Positions 44,452 to 54,225 are shown, counted from the stretch's first letter. The stretch is 64,000 nucleotides of DNA from Eubacterium sp. (GCA_017463985.1 JAFUEH010000010.1:1-64000), one strand, 5' to 3'. The notes: a model not told the origin generated them from the letters alone. Made by a program: numbers and translations.

Positions 44452-46707
44452 ATGACTAACACAGCGAATGCCTGGAGAGGCTTTAAGGGCAACGTATGGA
44501 AACAGGATATCAACGTCCGTGATTTCATTCAGGAAAATTATACGATGTATGACGGCGACGAGTCCTTTTTGGCAGGACCGACAGAAGCTACCGACAAGCT
44601 TTGGGGCAGATTGCAGGAATTGCAAAAGCAAGAACGGGAAAACGGCGGCGTACTGGAGTGTGAAACGGAAATCGTTTCCAGCCTTACCGCTTACGGACCG
44701 GGCTACATTGACGAAAGCCTGAAGGATTTAGAGCAGGTAGTCGGCTTACAAACGGATAAGCCGCTCAAAAGAGCTTTTATGCCCTACGGCGGCATTAAGA
44801 TGGCGGAACAGGCAGCTGCTACTTATGGCTACCAGATCAACCCCGATTTACACAAAATTTTTACCGATTACCATAAAACGCATAATCAAGCGGTATTTGA
44901 CGCTTATACCCCCGAAATGAGAAGGGCAAGACACAGCCATATTATCACCGGCTTACCCGATACTTACGGAAGAGGAAGAATTGTCGGCGATTACAGAAGA
45001 GTGGCGCTTTACGGCATTGACTTTCTGATTGCGCAAAAGGAAATCGATTTGGATCACTGCGGCGGCAGAAATATGATCGACAAATTCATTCGTCTGCGTG
45101 AGGAAATTTCGGAGCAAATTCGCGCCTTAAAGCAGATGAAAGAAATGGCGGCCATTTACGGCTACGATATTTCAAAGCCGGCAACGAATGCCAAAGAGGC
45201 GGTGCAGTGGCTCTATTTCGGATACCTTGCCGCTATTAAAACACAGAACGGCGCAGCGATGAGCGTAGGCAGAATTTCTACCTTCCTTGACATCTATATT
45301 CAACGTGATCTGGAGGAGGGTAGTATTACGGAGCAGCAGGCACAGGAGCTGATTGATCACCTAGTGCTGAAATTCCGTATGGTTAAGTTTGCCAGAATAC
45401 CAAGCTACAACCAACTGTTTTCAGGCGATCCGGTTTGGGCTACGCTCGAAATGGCCGGCATCGGTATGGACGGCCGTCATCTTGTTACCAAGAACGACTT
45501 CCGTTTCCTGCATACGCTGGAAAATATGGGTCCGTCGCCTGAACCGAACCTTACCGTTTTATACTCGTCAAGACTGCCTGAAAACTTCAAAAAATATGCG
45601 GCTAAAATATCAATCGATACTTCGTCCATTCAGTATGAGAACGACTGCGTAATGCGGCCTGTATGGGGCGATGATTACAGCATCTGCTGCTGCGTTTCTG
45701 CTACACAGACAGGCAAGGAAATTCAGTTCTTCGGCGCAAGAGCCAATTTGGCAAAATGCCTGATTTATGCGCTCAACGGCGGTATTGACTTGAAAACAAA
45801 GGAACAGGTCGGCCCGAAGTTTATCCCTGTTGGCGACGGCGTTTTGGATTACGACGAGGTAATTGATAAGTTCGACGCTATGATGGACTGGCTGGTAGAG
45901 CTTTATGTCAATACGCTGAATGTCATCCATTATATGCATGATAAATATTATTACGAAGCCGCTGAAATGGCGTTGATTGATACGGATGTCAGACGTACCT
46001 TTGCCACGGGTATTGCCGGCTTCTCCCACGTAGTGGATTCACTTTGCGCTATCAAGTACGCTAAAGTCACGCCTGTCAGAGATGAGAGCGGTTTGATTTG
46101 TGATTATCACATCGAAGGTGATTTCCCAAAGTACGGTAATGATGACGACAGAGCGGATGATATTGCCGTATGGCTGTTAAAAACCTTTATGAACAAGGTG
46201 AAAAAGCATCACACTTACCGCGAAAGCGAGCCCACCACCTCTATTTTGACCATTACGTCTAATGTTGTTTACGGTAAGGCAACGGGTGCGCTCCCTGACG
46301 GCAGAAAGGCATTTACGCCGTTTGCTCCTGGCGCGAATCCGTCCTATAACGCAGAAAAGAACGGACTGCTGGCTTCGCTTAACTCTGTTGCTAAGCTGCC
46401 GTATGAGTACGCGCTGGACGGTATTTCCAATACCCAGACCATCAGCCCGAGCGCACTCGGCAATTCCGAGGAGGAAAGGATCAGCAACCTTTGGCATATC
46501 CTTGACGGCTATTTTGATAAAGGCGCGCATCATCTGAATGTCAATGTGTTCGGCGTGGAAAAGCTCAAGGACTGTATGGAACACCCTGAAAAGCCTGAGT
46601 ATGCCAATTTCACCATCAGGGTTTCGGGCTATGCCGTTAAATTCATTGACTTAACGCCTGAGCAGCAGCTGGACGTTATCGCCAGAGGCGAACATCTTTC
46701 CATGTAA
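44452..46707 (+). CDS. pflB: Pyruvate formate-lyase (formate C-acetyltransferase)
   Basis: A 751-residue glycyl radical enzyme converting pyruvate and CoA to acetyl-CoA and formate under anaerobic conditions. Adjacent active cysteines are C413 and C414 in [11 protein letters not shown]. The radical Gly is G726 in [10 protein letters not shown] near the C-terminus. Length and conserved blocks ([16 protein letters not shown]) fit true PFL better than glycerol or choline lyases. I start at the ATG at 44452, with AAGGAGG upstream; the frame is open to 44428. Confidence 0.95.
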   Translation: MTNTANAWRGFKGNVWKQDINVRDFIQENYTMYDGDESFLAGPTEATDKLWGRLQELQKQERENGGVLECETEIVSSLTAYGPGYIDESLKDLEQVVGLQTDKPLKRAFMPYGGIKMAEQAAATYGYQINPDLHKIFTDYHKTHNQAVFDAYTPEMRRARHSHIITGLPDTYGRGRIVGDYRRVALYGIDFLIAQKEIDLDHCGGRNMIDKFIRLREEISEQIRALKQMKEMAAIYGYDISKPATNAKEAVQWLYFGYLAAIKTQNGAAMSVGRISTFLDIYIQRDLEEGSITEQQAQELIDHLVLKFRMVKFARIPSYNQLFSGDPVWATLEMAGIGMDGRHLVTKNDFRFLHTLENMGPSPEPNLTVLYSSRLPENFKKYAAKISIDTSSIQYENDCVMRPVWGDDYSICCCVSATQTGKEIQFFGARANLAKCLIYALNGGIDLKTKEQVGPKFIPVGDGVLDYDEVIDKFDAMMDWLVELYVNTLNVIHYMHDKYYYEAAEMALIDTDVRRTFATGIAGFSHVVDSLCAIKYAKVTPVRDESGLICDYHIEGDFPKYGNDDDRADDIAVWLLKTFMNKVKKHHTYRESEPTTSILTITSNVVYGKATGALPDGRKAFTPFAPGANPSYNAEKNGLLASLNSVAKLPYEYALDGISNTQTISPSALGNSEEERISNLWHILDGYFDKGAHHLNVNVFGVEKLKDCMEHPEKPEYANFTIRVSGYAVKFIDLTPEQQLDVIARGEHLSM

Positions 46708-46719
46708 TGAGAGGAATTT

Positions 46720-47424
46720 ATGAAATTTAACCCACTTTGCGAAAAACCGAATCAGTGTGAAAACTGTCAGAACCGTTGTATTCAAAATCTGGCTTTCCTT
46801 TCGGGACTTCCCGAGGAAAGTCAGATTGCGCTGATGAAAAAATCAGTCAGCAGGATCCATCAAAAGGGAGATATTGTATTTTCACAGGGTGAAAAGGTGG
46901 ATTCCATTACCATCATCAAAAAAGGGCAGGTAAAGCTCAATACCTACGATACGGAGGGCAGAGAAAAAATTATCGGTATTTTTGCCGATAACGATACGAT
47001 CTGGGAAGGCATTTTCCAAAAGGACAGTACCTATCCGTATTCCGCCGTTTGCCTGACAGAAGTTAATCTGTGCCGTATCTATAAAAAAGATATTGAAGAA
47101 GCAGTCAGCAATCCTTCCGTAGCGCTATCCGTTATGAATATGCTTTCTGCAAAGCTGCACGACGCTAACGAAAGAAATATTATTCTTTCCATGTCAGAGC
47201 CGATGGCAAGAATTGCAGCGTTCCTTTTGTATCGCTATAAGCGCAGCGACGAATCGGTTATTATATTGAAATTAGACGACATCGCCGGCAGCGTCGGCTT
47301 GCGCAGCGAAACCGTCAGCAGGTATATCAGCAAGATGGTGAAAGCGGGCTATATAGAAAAAATAGGGCAGAGCGGTATCCGTATTTTAGATCTTGACGCA
47401 CTTCGTTCACTGTCAGAAAATTAA
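46720..47424 (+). CDS. Crp/Fnr-family regulator with N-terminal cysteines
   Basis: A 234-residue regulator: a cyclic-nucleotide-type sensor fold (about 25-140; QKGDIVFSQGEKVDSITIIKKGQVKL) and a C-terminal Crp-type HTH (VGLRSETVSRYISKMVKAGYIE). The N-terminus has C7, C13, C16 and C20, which could bind an oxygen-sensitive iron-sulfur cluster as in FNR. It starts 12 bases after pflB and is probably co-transcribed, which makes it the likely reader of the FNR-like box at 44363. Confidence 0.87.
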   Translation: MKFNPLCEKPNQCENCQNRCIQNLAFLSGLPEESQIALMKKSVSRIHQKGDIVFSQGEKVDSITIIKKGQVKLNTYDTEGREKIIGIFADNDTIWEGIFQKDSTYPYSAVCLTEVNLCRIYKKDIEEAVSNPSVALSVMNMLSAKLHDANERNIILSMSEPMARIAAFLLYRYKRSDESVIILKLDDIAGSVGLRSETVSRYISKMVKAGYIEKIGQSGIRILDLDALRSLSEN

Positions 47425-47497
47425 CGGAACAGGCGTTTTGCCCGTCCTGTTCTTGTGAGCTATCAGGCAAAAGATAACTGTTTCAGAGGTAAAAAAT

Positions 47498-47531
47498 AAT
47501 CTCATCCCGATTTTCAGGATGAGATTTTTTT
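47498..47531 (+). terminator. Terminator of the pfl operon
   Basis: AATCTCATCC (47498-47507) pairs with GGATGAGATT (47517-47526) and is followed by TTTTT. Near-identical to the one at 37125. Confidence 0.85.
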
Positions 47532-47677
47532 ATGATCGATCTCCGGACCGTCTATGCATTCGGAATTTTCTGGTTCATTTTCCCTTAACAGACAAACTTT
47601 CCGTCGGTTCAACGCCGATGAATACTCTCCGATTATATACAATAGCATACAGGGAATGATCCACAGTATTTTTTTCG

Positions 47678-48457
47678 CTATTTTACACCGTAGAGCAGTG
47701 CGGAATTGGAGAGAAGCATCATTTTTGCCTCAGAGGGGCTCATCAACTGATCAGTGGTATCGATCAGCTCAACCTTTTCATATCCCATCCGGTACAGTTC
47801 CTGCATAAACGCCTCCATATCGCCGTATTTATTCTTACTGAAAATATCGTGAATTGCAAAGGTGCCGCCTTTTTTCAGCGTGCGCAGCGTTTCAAGAAGA
47901 ATCGCCTGACGGTTACGGCTCGGGATATTGTGATAAACGTAGTTGCTGCAGACTGCGTCAAAGGTGTTGTCCTCAAAGGGGAGCGCCGTGGCGTCACCCT
48001 TCTGAAAACGGATGTTGTCCAGTCCTTCGGCTCTGGCGTTTTCTTTACATAACAGTTTTGAGAAATCGCTGTATTCCTTAGTCCAACGGTCACAGCCTAT
48101 TAGCTCGGCTTTTGGATTTTTCTTAGCGACAGCTATTGTCAGCGCACCGCTGCCGCAGCCGACGTCAAGGCACTTGCCGCCATCGGGTACGGTAACATAT
48201 TCCGCAACGCCTTCCACGATTCTTTTTGAAAGCTTATGCTTGCCGCTGTACGAAAACCGGTTGTAAGCGAAAAAGCTCCAGCCTCCTGCTATGAGGCAAG
48301 CCGCTAAAGCAAGCGCAAAGATAATGGTGACTATGACTTTTGCCGCACCGCTTAATACCGCCGCAAAAACGATCATCAGTATCAGCAAAAGAAGCGCACC
48401 TGCCGGATAGGCAATCAGCATCCATTTTGGAATCCAGTTTTTATAATCGGGTTTCAT
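47678..48457 (-). CDS. Membrane-anchored SAM-dependent methyltransferase
   Basis: About 259 residues. Two membrane segments come first (AYPAGALLLLILMIVFAAVL and VIVTIIFALALAACLIAGGW). A Rossmann methyltransferase domain follows with motif I CLDVGCGSGALTIAVAKKNP and motif IV FDAVCSNYVYHNI. Substrate unknown; small hydrophobic or lipid substrates are plausible because of the anchor. Start at 48457 with AGAGG; an in-frame ATG at 48487 is further from any site. Confidence 0.82.
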   Translation of the reverse strand: MKPDYKNWIPKWMLIAYPAGALLLLILMIVFAAVLSGAAKVIVTIIFALALAACLIAGGWSFFAYNRFSYSGKHKLSKRIVEGVAEYVTVPDGGKCLDVGCGSGALTIAVAKKNPKAELIGCDRWTKEYSDFSKLLCKENARAEGLDNIRFQKGDATALPFEDNTFDAVCSNYVYHNIPSRNRQAILLETLRTLKKGGTFAIHDIFSKNKYGDMEAFMQELYRMGYEKVELIDTTDQLMSPSEAKMMLLSNSALLYGVK

Positions 48458-48650
48458 TTTATTACCTCTTTTCAGTGTTTTTGCCATATTATATAAAGTG
48501 CTGCTGATAGGCTAGATTTTAACTTATAGTAAGCGGTACTTTTATGATAATACGACGGTTAGCCATCGCTAACTAATTATTATTATACACAAAAACCAAC
48601 CAAAGTCAATGCTTCGACCTGTTTTCAGTAGGTAATAGCGCAGCTGATCA

Positions 48651-49982
48651 TTAACTTGTTAAGCTGTAGTTCTTTGCGAACTCGTCCTCCCATCTGGTTT
48701 CAATCCCTTGGCGCCAGTTCATGGCAGCAGCTTGCATTTTTTGGCACAGCTCAGGATATTCGTTTGCCAGATTATGCTTTTCGCCCGGATCTACGCTTAG
48801 GTCAGAAAGCCATACTGGCGCCCTCTCTCCTTCGTTTTCCGTCAATTTTCCGTTGATAACTAATTTATAATTTTTATATCTTACAGCCGTTTGACCCTCC
48901 ATTTCCCAAAACAGATAGTCATGAGTACAGTCTTCACCGCTTCTCAGCAGCGGCAGAAGGCTTTGCCCGTCTAATTCGTAATCCTCCGGATTGCCGCCGC
49001 AAGCCTCCAGCACAGTTGGGAAAATGTCTGTTGCGATATACGGCGCGTCAATCGTATCCGGCACTAAATGTTGACCCCACGACAGCAGCGCAGGAATTCG
49101 GATACCGCCCTCAAAGAGACTGAACTTGTGTCCGGAAAACTTTCCTGTAGTTCCTCCGTAATAGGCGTCTTCTGTTCCGTCAAGCCAGTTGCGGCTTTCT
49201 CTTGACGGTCCGTTATCACTTTGAAAATAGAGCAGGGTATCATCAAAAAGTCCCAAATCCTCTAATGTGTGAACGATTTCTCCGACGCCGTCGTCCACAG
49301 CGCTGATCATCGCTGCCATTATTTTTCTGTCCCACGGTAAATCAGGAAACCGCTCCAGATATTTTTCCGGTGCATGCATCGGGTAGTGCGGTGCATTATA
49401 TGCTACGTAAAGAAAGAACGGCTCTTCCTTATGACGCTTAATAAAGGCTACGCTTTTTCTTGTTATACGTTCTGTCAGATATTCTCCGTTAGCATAAACC
49501 TCCTCGCCGTTTTCCCACAAATCGTGTGTTGGGTTGGAGCCGCCGTCAGCCATGCCGTAGTAGAAAATATGAGAATAATAATCCAGACAACCGGCCAAAA
49601 ATCCGCTGAATTCATCAAAGCCGTTAGCATTTGGCCGACATTCCGCCTTCAAACCTAAATGCCATTTGCCGCAAATACCGGTTACATATCCTTCTTTTTT
49701 TAGCGCAGTTGCCAAGGTGGGCACTTTGGGTGTCAGTCCGCTTGCTTTACGGTGACCCGCCAAAATAGCTCTGACGCCGGCATTTCCGGGATACCGTCCC
49801 GTAAGCAGCGCTGCTCTGGACGGAGAGCATACAGGAGACGCAGAATACATAGAGGTGAATTGAATACCGTTTTTGGCGATGTTATCAAGATAAGGGGTTT
49901 TCAAATCCTTTGATCCCATACACCCCAAATCTCCGTAACCTTGGTCATCTGTCAGAATAATGATCACATTTGGCTTTTTCAT
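48651..49982 (-). CDS. Sulfatase (formylglycine-dependent, Cys-type)
   Basis: A 443-residue member of the sulfatase/alkaline phosphatase superfamily. D12 and D13 bind calcium (LTDDQGYGD). C52 in SPVCSPSRAALLTGRYPG is the cysteine that is oxidised to formylglycine. GKWHLG and the later QSDNGPS complete the site. No signal peptide is visible, so it may act in the cytoplasm on imported sulfate esters. Its maturase is encoded divergently. Confidence 0.93.
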   Translation of the reverse strand: MKKPNVIIILTDDQGYGDLGCMGSKDLKTPYLDNIAKNGIQFTSMYSASPVCSPSRAALLTGRYPGNAGVRAILAGHRKASGLTPKVPTLATALKKEGYVTGICGKWHLGLKAECRPNANGFDEFSGFLAGCLDYYSHIFYYGMADGGSNPTHDLWENGEEVYANGEYLTERITRKSVAFIKRHKEEPFFLYVAYNAPHYPMHAPEKYLERFPDLPWDRKIMAAMISAVDDGVGEIVHTLEDLGLFDDTLLYFQSDNGPSRESRNWLDGTEDAYYGGTTGKFSGHKFSLFEGGIRIPALLSWGQHLVPDTIDAPYIATDIFPTVLEACGGNPEDYELDGQSLLPLLRSGEDCTHDYLFWEMEGQTAVRYKNYKLVINGKLTENEGERAPVWLSDLSVDPGEKHNLANEYPELCQKMQAAAMNWRQGIETRWEDEFAKNYSLTS

Positions 49983-50015
49983 TCTTATTCCTCACTTTTA
50001 CGATTTGCAATATCT

Positions 50016-50050
50016 GTCTAAATATATTATACTTAGACTATATACTAAGT
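50016..50050. promoter_or_regulatory. Interlocked inverted repeats between sulfatase and maturase
   Basis: GTCTAA (50016-50021) pairs with TTAGAC (50033-50038), and ACTTAG (50031-50036) with CTAAGT (50045-50050). The two dyads share a half. They sit in the 83-base divergent promoter region, so a regulator binding here could control both genes. Confidence 0.5.
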
Positions 50051-50065
50051 CAAGAGGAAGTTATC

Positions 50066-51133
50066 ATGAAACAGCTCACACTACTCATCAAGCCTGCGTC
50101 AGGACTGTGCAACATGCATTGTCAGTATTGCTTTTATCAATCAGCCGGCAAGGAACGGGATCAACAGATCATGACAAAAGATACTGTGGATATGCTGATC
50201 CGTAAGGTAAAAGCGTATCGGCCTGCTGCGTTGACAGTAATGTTTCAGGGCGGCGAGCCGTTGCTGGCAGGACTGGATTATTACAAATACTTTGTTACCG
50301 CCTGTAATAATGCGCTGCCTGTTCCCGTTAATTACGCGCTGCAGACAAACGGTTTATTAATGGATGACGCACTAGTGAAATTCTTTAAAAAGCATCAGTT
50401 TTTATTAGGAATTTCACTTGACGGTAATGAGAAAACAAACGATCGCTACCGTCTTGATTTATCGAAAAAAAGCGTTCTGTCACGAATAATAAGCGCTTGC
50501 AAGCTGCTGGATCGGTCCGGTGTTGCATATAATATTCTCTCTGTTATCGATGATAAAAATGCAGCGGAAATAGAAAGCACTTGGGAATATTTTAAATCGA
50601 ACGGTTTTCGGTATTTACAGTTCATTCCCTGCATTGACGAGGATAACGGCGTCTCGCTGTCAAGCGAAGCGTATGAGCGGTTCCTTAAAAAATCGTTTGA
50701 TTTATGGTACGCGGAATGGACAAAAGGAAACTACATTTCCGTTCGGCACATCGATAACTATATTAATATCCTTTTGGGGAATCCGCCTGAAAACTGTGCT
50801 ATGTGCGGCGTCTGCGGAAGCTATTTCGTTGTTGAATCTGACGGCGCTCTATACCCCTGCGATTTTTATTGTACAGAACAATATAAGCTTGGCAGCATTT
50901 TTGAAGATGATCCGTTTGAAACAAATGAAAAGCAAAGGGAGTTCATCGAAAAATCACGCCGCATTCATAAGCAGTGCAATACCTGCCGGTTTTATATTCT
51001 TTGCCGCGGAGGCTGCAGACGTGACAGAACAGATAACTATACAAGTAACAAATACTGTGCTGCTTATCAAAGCTTTTTTAAGTATGCTGTTGACAGAATG
51101 ACAGCCGTTGCAAAGGAGCTGCTTTATGACTGA
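50066..51133 (+). CDS. Anaerobic sulfatase-maturating enzyme (radical SAM/SPASM)
   Basis: About 355 residues. The radical SAM motif is C15-C19-C22 in GLCNMHCQYCFYQ. The SPASM domain adds further cysteines (NCAMCGVCGSYFVVESDGAL, YPCDFYC, CNTCRFYILCRGGC). The enzyme oxidises the sulfatase active-site cysteine (C52 of the divergent gene product) to formylglycine without oxygen. I start at 50066 with GAGGAAG; the longer frame from 49970 lies over the promoter and the sulfatase start. Confidence 0.94.
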   Translation: MKQLTLLIKPASGLCNMHCQYCFYQSAGKERDQQIMTKDTVDMLIRKVKAYRPAALTVMFQGGEPLLAGLDYYKYFVTACNNALPVPVNYALQTNGLLMDDALVKFFKKHQFLLGISLDGNEKTNDRYRLDLSKKSVLSRIISACKLLDRSGVAYNILSVIDDKNAAEIESTWEYFKSNGFRYLQFIPCIDEDNGVSLSSEAYERFLKKSFDLWYAEWTKGNYISVRHIDNYINILLGNPPENCAMCGVCGSYFVVESDGALYPCDFYCTEQYKLGSIFEDDPFETNEKQREFIEKSRRIHKQCNTCRFYILCRGGCRRDRTDNYTSNKYCAAYQSFFKYAVDRMTAVAKELLYD

Positions 51134-51908
51134 TATCATTTATTTTGTTGTAATATTTGTTGCAACAGCAATCGGTTCGCTTGCGGGTATTGGTGGCGGC
51201 GTACTGATCAAACCGATATTCGATGCCTTTGGAGAATATACAGCCTCTGAAGTATCGGTGCTGTCATCCAGCGCTGTCTTTGCAATGTCATTTATCTCTG
51301 TCCTGATCAGCATTCCGTCTGTTAGAGCGCAAAAAGAACAGCTGAAGTTTATGCTTCCGCTTGCTGTTGGTGCGTCGTTTGGCGGTTGGTTCGGCGACTT
51401 TGTTTTTTCAAAAACCGCAACGAATGATTCGCTGATCAAAATTGTACAGAATAGTCTCCTGATGCTTCTCATTATCTTTGTGATCATCTATATGAGAAAT
51501 GAGAATAGTAAAAGCTTCCGTAAAAGAGAGTGGCATACAGCCGCTATCACGGGTATTGCGCTGGGCGCAACCTCTGCCTTCCTTGGTATCGGAGGAGGAC
51601 CGATCAATGTTGCCGTCATTACGCTTGTGTTTGGTTTAGAAATAAAAACAGCAGTGCTCGGGAGCCTTATTACCATCCTTTTTGCGCAGGGAACAAAGCT
51701 TATTCATCTTGCCGTTAAGGGCATTGCTGCGTTTGAAATAAAACTCCTGCCTTATGTAATCGCGGCAGGAATCTTAGGGGCGCTGACAGGTAGAATGTTG
51801 AATAAAACGGCGAGTAACAAAGTTGTCAGACAAATTTTTATAACGGTACAAGTAATGATCATTATTCTTTGTCTTTTCAATATCATAAAGTATGGTGCCT
51901 ATATCTGA
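51126..51908 (+). CDS. TSUP-family (TauE/SafE) anion exporter
   Basis: About 260 residues with eight or so membrane segments and the two internal repeats of the family, each with GIGGG (IGSLAGIGGGVLIKP and ATSAFLGIGGGPINV). Members export sulfite, sulfoacetate or related anions. It begins eight bases inside the maturase gene with AAGGAG, so it is co-translated. Removal of sulfate or sulfite released by the sulfatase is the natural reading. Confidence 0.85.
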   Translation: MTDIIYFVVIFVATAIGSLAGIGGGVLIKPIFDAFGEYTASEVSVLSSSAVFAMSFISVLISIPSVRAQKEQLKFMLPLAVGASFGGWFGDFVFSKTATNDSLIKIVQNSLLMLLIIFVIIYMRNENSKSFRKREWHTAAITGIALGATSAFLGIGGGPINVAVITLVFGLEIKTAVLGSLITILFAQGTKLIHLAVKGIAAFEIKLLPYVIAAGILGALTGRMLNKTASNKVVRQIFITVQVMIIILCLFNIIKYGAYI

Positions 51909-52103
51909 TGAATGCCTTATACCTGTGCGACAGCCCTTTTGCAGTACTGTAGGTATTCAGCGGCGGATCGATCCATCAGTCATTTTGGAATTCCTTTTTA
52001 TTTTCGGCTTTCAATAGGATGAAGCGAATGTGGCGCGGCAGCCTGCGGGGGAAATCAAAAACATCAGCGCTATATAGCTGAAAAATATACGTTATGCTGC
52101 TGA

Positions 52104-52132
52104 TTGACAAATATATCACTTTATGTTATGGT
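52104..52132 (+). promoter_or_regulatory. Promoter of the GNAT-MATE pair
   Basis: TTGACA (52104-52109), 17-bp spacer, TATGGT (52127-52132). The start would lie near 52139, just before the leader hairpin. Confidence 0.65.
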
Positions 52133-52145
52133 ATAACAAGTCTTG

Positions 52146-52177
52146 CCGCCTGTGTACAGCACCGGCGGTATTTTTTT
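52146..52177 (+). terminator. Leader terminator (attenuator candidate) before the GNAT gene
   Basis: CCGCC (52146-52150) pairs with GGCGG (52164-52168), with an inner GTG/CAC after one mismatch, followed by seven T (52171-52177) and immediately by the ribosome binding site AGGAGTGG. It lies between promoter and gene, so it could reduce expression until overcome. Confidence 0.55.
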
Positions 52178-52189
52178 AGGAGTGGTTTC

Positions 52190-52765
52190 ATGCTACAGCA
52201 TACCGGTACACAGACTATACAGACGGCGCGGCTGACGCTCAGAAAAATCAGGCCCGAGGACAGCGCAGACTTTTTTACGCTGTGTTCTAAGCCGGCTGTG
52301 TCGCGGTTTGTGACCTGGAACACGCATGAATCCAAAGAGGTTACCGATGCGCTGGTGCAGGGCTGGGTACAAAGCTACCGTGACGATCGGTATCTGTGGG
52401 CGATCGTTTATCGCGACAGGGTTATCGGCAATGTGGATGTGATCAACATCACTGGCGCTGTCGCTGAGCTTGGCTGGATGCTGGACGAAGCCTTTTGGAA
52501 TCAGGGGCTGATGACCGAGGCGGCGTCTGCGGTGCGTGATTATCTTTTTGATACAGTCGGGCTGGAGGCGCTGACGGCCTGCCACGTTGCTGAAAACTTT
52601 GGCTCCGGCCGCGTTATGCAAAAGATCGGAATGCATTTTTGGAAATATATTGCCTTTAGCAATAAGGCGATTCCTAAGCTGTACGGCAAACGCCTTTGCG
52701 TATATTGCCTTACCAAAGAGGAGTGGGAAGCGATGAGGAGAAGATCCTCGTCTTTGACGGTGTGA
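52190..52765 (+). CDS. GNAT acetyltransferase (RimJ/RimL-like)
   Basis: About 191 residues. It opens with IQTARLTLRKIRPEDSADFF and has AELGWMLDEAFWNQGLMTEA, the RimJ/RimL-type cofactor region, then HVAENFGSGRVMQKIGM. Such enzymes acetylate protein N-termini or small amines, including some antibiotics. The start at 52190 has AGGAG; the open frame to 52094 runs through the promoter. A MATE exporter follows within four bases. Confidence 0.85.
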   Translation: MLQHTGTQTIQTARLTLRKIRPEDSADFFTLCSKPAVSRFVTWNTHESKEVTDALVQGWVQSYRDDRYLWAIVYRDRVIGNVDVINITGAVAELGWMLDEAFWNQGLMTEAASAVRDYLFDTVGLEALTACHVAENFGSGRVMQKIGMHFWKYIAFSNKAIPKLYGKRLCVYCLTKEEWEAMRRRSSSLTV

Positions 52766-52768
52766 GCT

Positions 52769-54115
52769 ATGCGATTATTGAAAGAGCAGAACAATTTAAT
52801 GACAGAGGGCAGCATCGGCAAACGGATCATTCTGTTTGCTATTCCGATTTTCATCGGTCAGCTGTTCCAGCAGCTGTATAATACGGTCGATTCCCTGATC
52901 GTCGGCAATCTGATCGGCAGCAGCGCGTTGGCTGCCGTCAGCGCGACGGGTACGCTGGTGTTTTTGGTGATTGGCTTTTTCTTCGGCTTTTCGATGGGTG
53001 CCGGGGTTGTGATCGCGCGCGAGATCGGCGCGCAGGATGCAGAAGCTACCTCGCGTGCAGTGCATACGGCCGTGGCGATGGGGCTGTTCTTTTCGGCTGT
53101 CATTACGGCGCTCGGCGTTAGCTTTTCGCCACTTATGCTGTCGCTGATGGGTACGCCGGAGGCTGTCATGCCGGAGGCCGTGCTCTATTTGCGTGTGTAT
53201 TTTATGGGCTGCAGCGGTTTGATCTTGTACAATACCTTTGTCGGTATCCTGCAGGCGAGCGGAGATTCACGCCATCCGCTGTTCTATTTGATTATCAGCT
53301 CGCTACTGAATGTAGTGCTGGATATTCTCTTTATTGCCGTATTCAAAATGGGCGTGGACGGCGCAGCGCTTGCAACGGTCATTTCACAGTTTGTCAGTAT
53401 GCTGCTGTCTCTGAGACGGTTAATGCGCTCGGACGGGCTGATCCGTATCAGCCTGCGTAAGATCCGCGTTCACGGCAAAACGTTGCGGCAGATCGTTCGC
53501 TTCGGTTTGCCGACAGCGGTGCAGGGCTCTATTATTGATCTTGCCAATATTCTGATACAATCTTATGTCAACTCCTTCGGCAAGGAGGCAATGGCAGGCG
53601 TCGGCGCCTATTCTAAACTGGAGGGCTTTGCCTTTTTGCCGGTTATTGCGTTTTCGATGGCAATGTCCACTTTTATATCGCAAAATCTCGGCGCTGGTCG
53701 GAAGGACAGAATGAAAAAAGGAATGCGCTTCGGCTTGACCGGTACGGTGATCTCAATCGAGTTGATCGGTCTGCTGGTCTTTTTGAGCGCGCCGGTGTTG
53801 GTGAAAGCTTTTAATAGCGATCCCGAGGTTGTGCGTTACGGCGTTACCCGCGCGCATATCTGCGCGCTGTTCTACTGCCTGCTGGGCTTTTCTAATGTGA
53901 CGTCCGCTATTATGCGCGGACTCGGCAAACCGATGGCGCCGATGATGACGATGTTGATCTGCTGGTGCGCTGTCAGGGTGGTCGTCTTTTTAACGATCGG
54001 TAAAATTTATCATGAATTTTTGCTGACCTGTTGGATCTATCCCTGTACCTGGGCGTTGAGCTCCGCGGTATATGCGGTGCTGTTCAAAGTGTATAAAAAG
54101 CAAGGGGTCTATTAG
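52769..54115 (+). CDS. MATE-family efflux transporter
   Basis: A 448-residue twelve-segment exporter (MTEGSIGKRIILFAIPIFIG, FQQLYNTVDSLIVGNLIG; FISQNLGAGRKDRMKKGMRF at the second half). Similar in layout to the MATE at 40690. Probably co-transcribed with the GNAT gene behind the leader terminator, which suggests a shared response to a toxic compound. Its own ribosome binding site is weak, consistent with coupling. Confidence 0.9.
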   Translation: MRLLKEQNNLMTEGSIGKRIILFAIPIFIGQLFQQLYNTVDSLIVGNLIGSSALAAVSATGTLVFLVIGFFFGFSMGAGVVIAREIGAQDAEATSRAVHTAVAMGLFFSAVITALGVSFSPLMLSLMGTPEAVMPEAVLYLRVYFMGCSGLILYNTFVGILQASGDSRHPLFYLIISSLLNVVLDILFIAVFKMGVDGAALATVISQFVSMLLSLRRLMRSDGLIRISLRKIRVHGKTLRQIVRFGLPTAVQGSIIDLANILIQSYVNSFGKEAMAGVGAYSKLEGFAFLPVIAFSMAMSTFISQNLGAGRKDRMKKGMRFGLTGTVISIELIGLLVFLSAPVLVKAFNSDPEVVRYGVTRAHICALFYCLLGFSNVTSAIMRGLGKPMAPMMTMLICWCAVRVVVFLTIGKIYHEFLLTCWIYPCTWALSSAVYAVLFKVYKKQGVY

Positions 54116-54123
54116 GTGATAAA

Positions 54124-54168
54124 AAGCCGGCGATTCGGGCGTTATGCTGCTGAATCGCCGGCTTATTT
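54124..54168 (+). terminator. Strong terminator of the GNAT-MATE pair
   Basis: AAGCCGGCGATTC (54124-54136) pairs perfectly over 13 bp with GAATCGCCGGCTT (54152-54164), then ATTT. Confidence 0.85.
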
Positions 54169-54196
54169 ATATGATGAGAATTCTACTGTTGGTTTA

Positions 54197-54225
54197 TTGC
54201 GTCGCCTGTTGATTTATGCTACAAT
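54197..54225 (+). promoter_or_regulatory. Promoter of the metallophosphoesterase
   Basis: TTGCGT (54197-54202), 17-bp spacer, TACAAT (54220-54225), then AAGGAGG before the ATG at 54251. Confidence 0.6.

Noticed and set aside
47554-47808. Plus-strand frame between the pfl terminator and the methyltransferase
   Set aside because: Half of it overlaps the methyltransferase in antisense; no ribosome binding site or recognisable motif.
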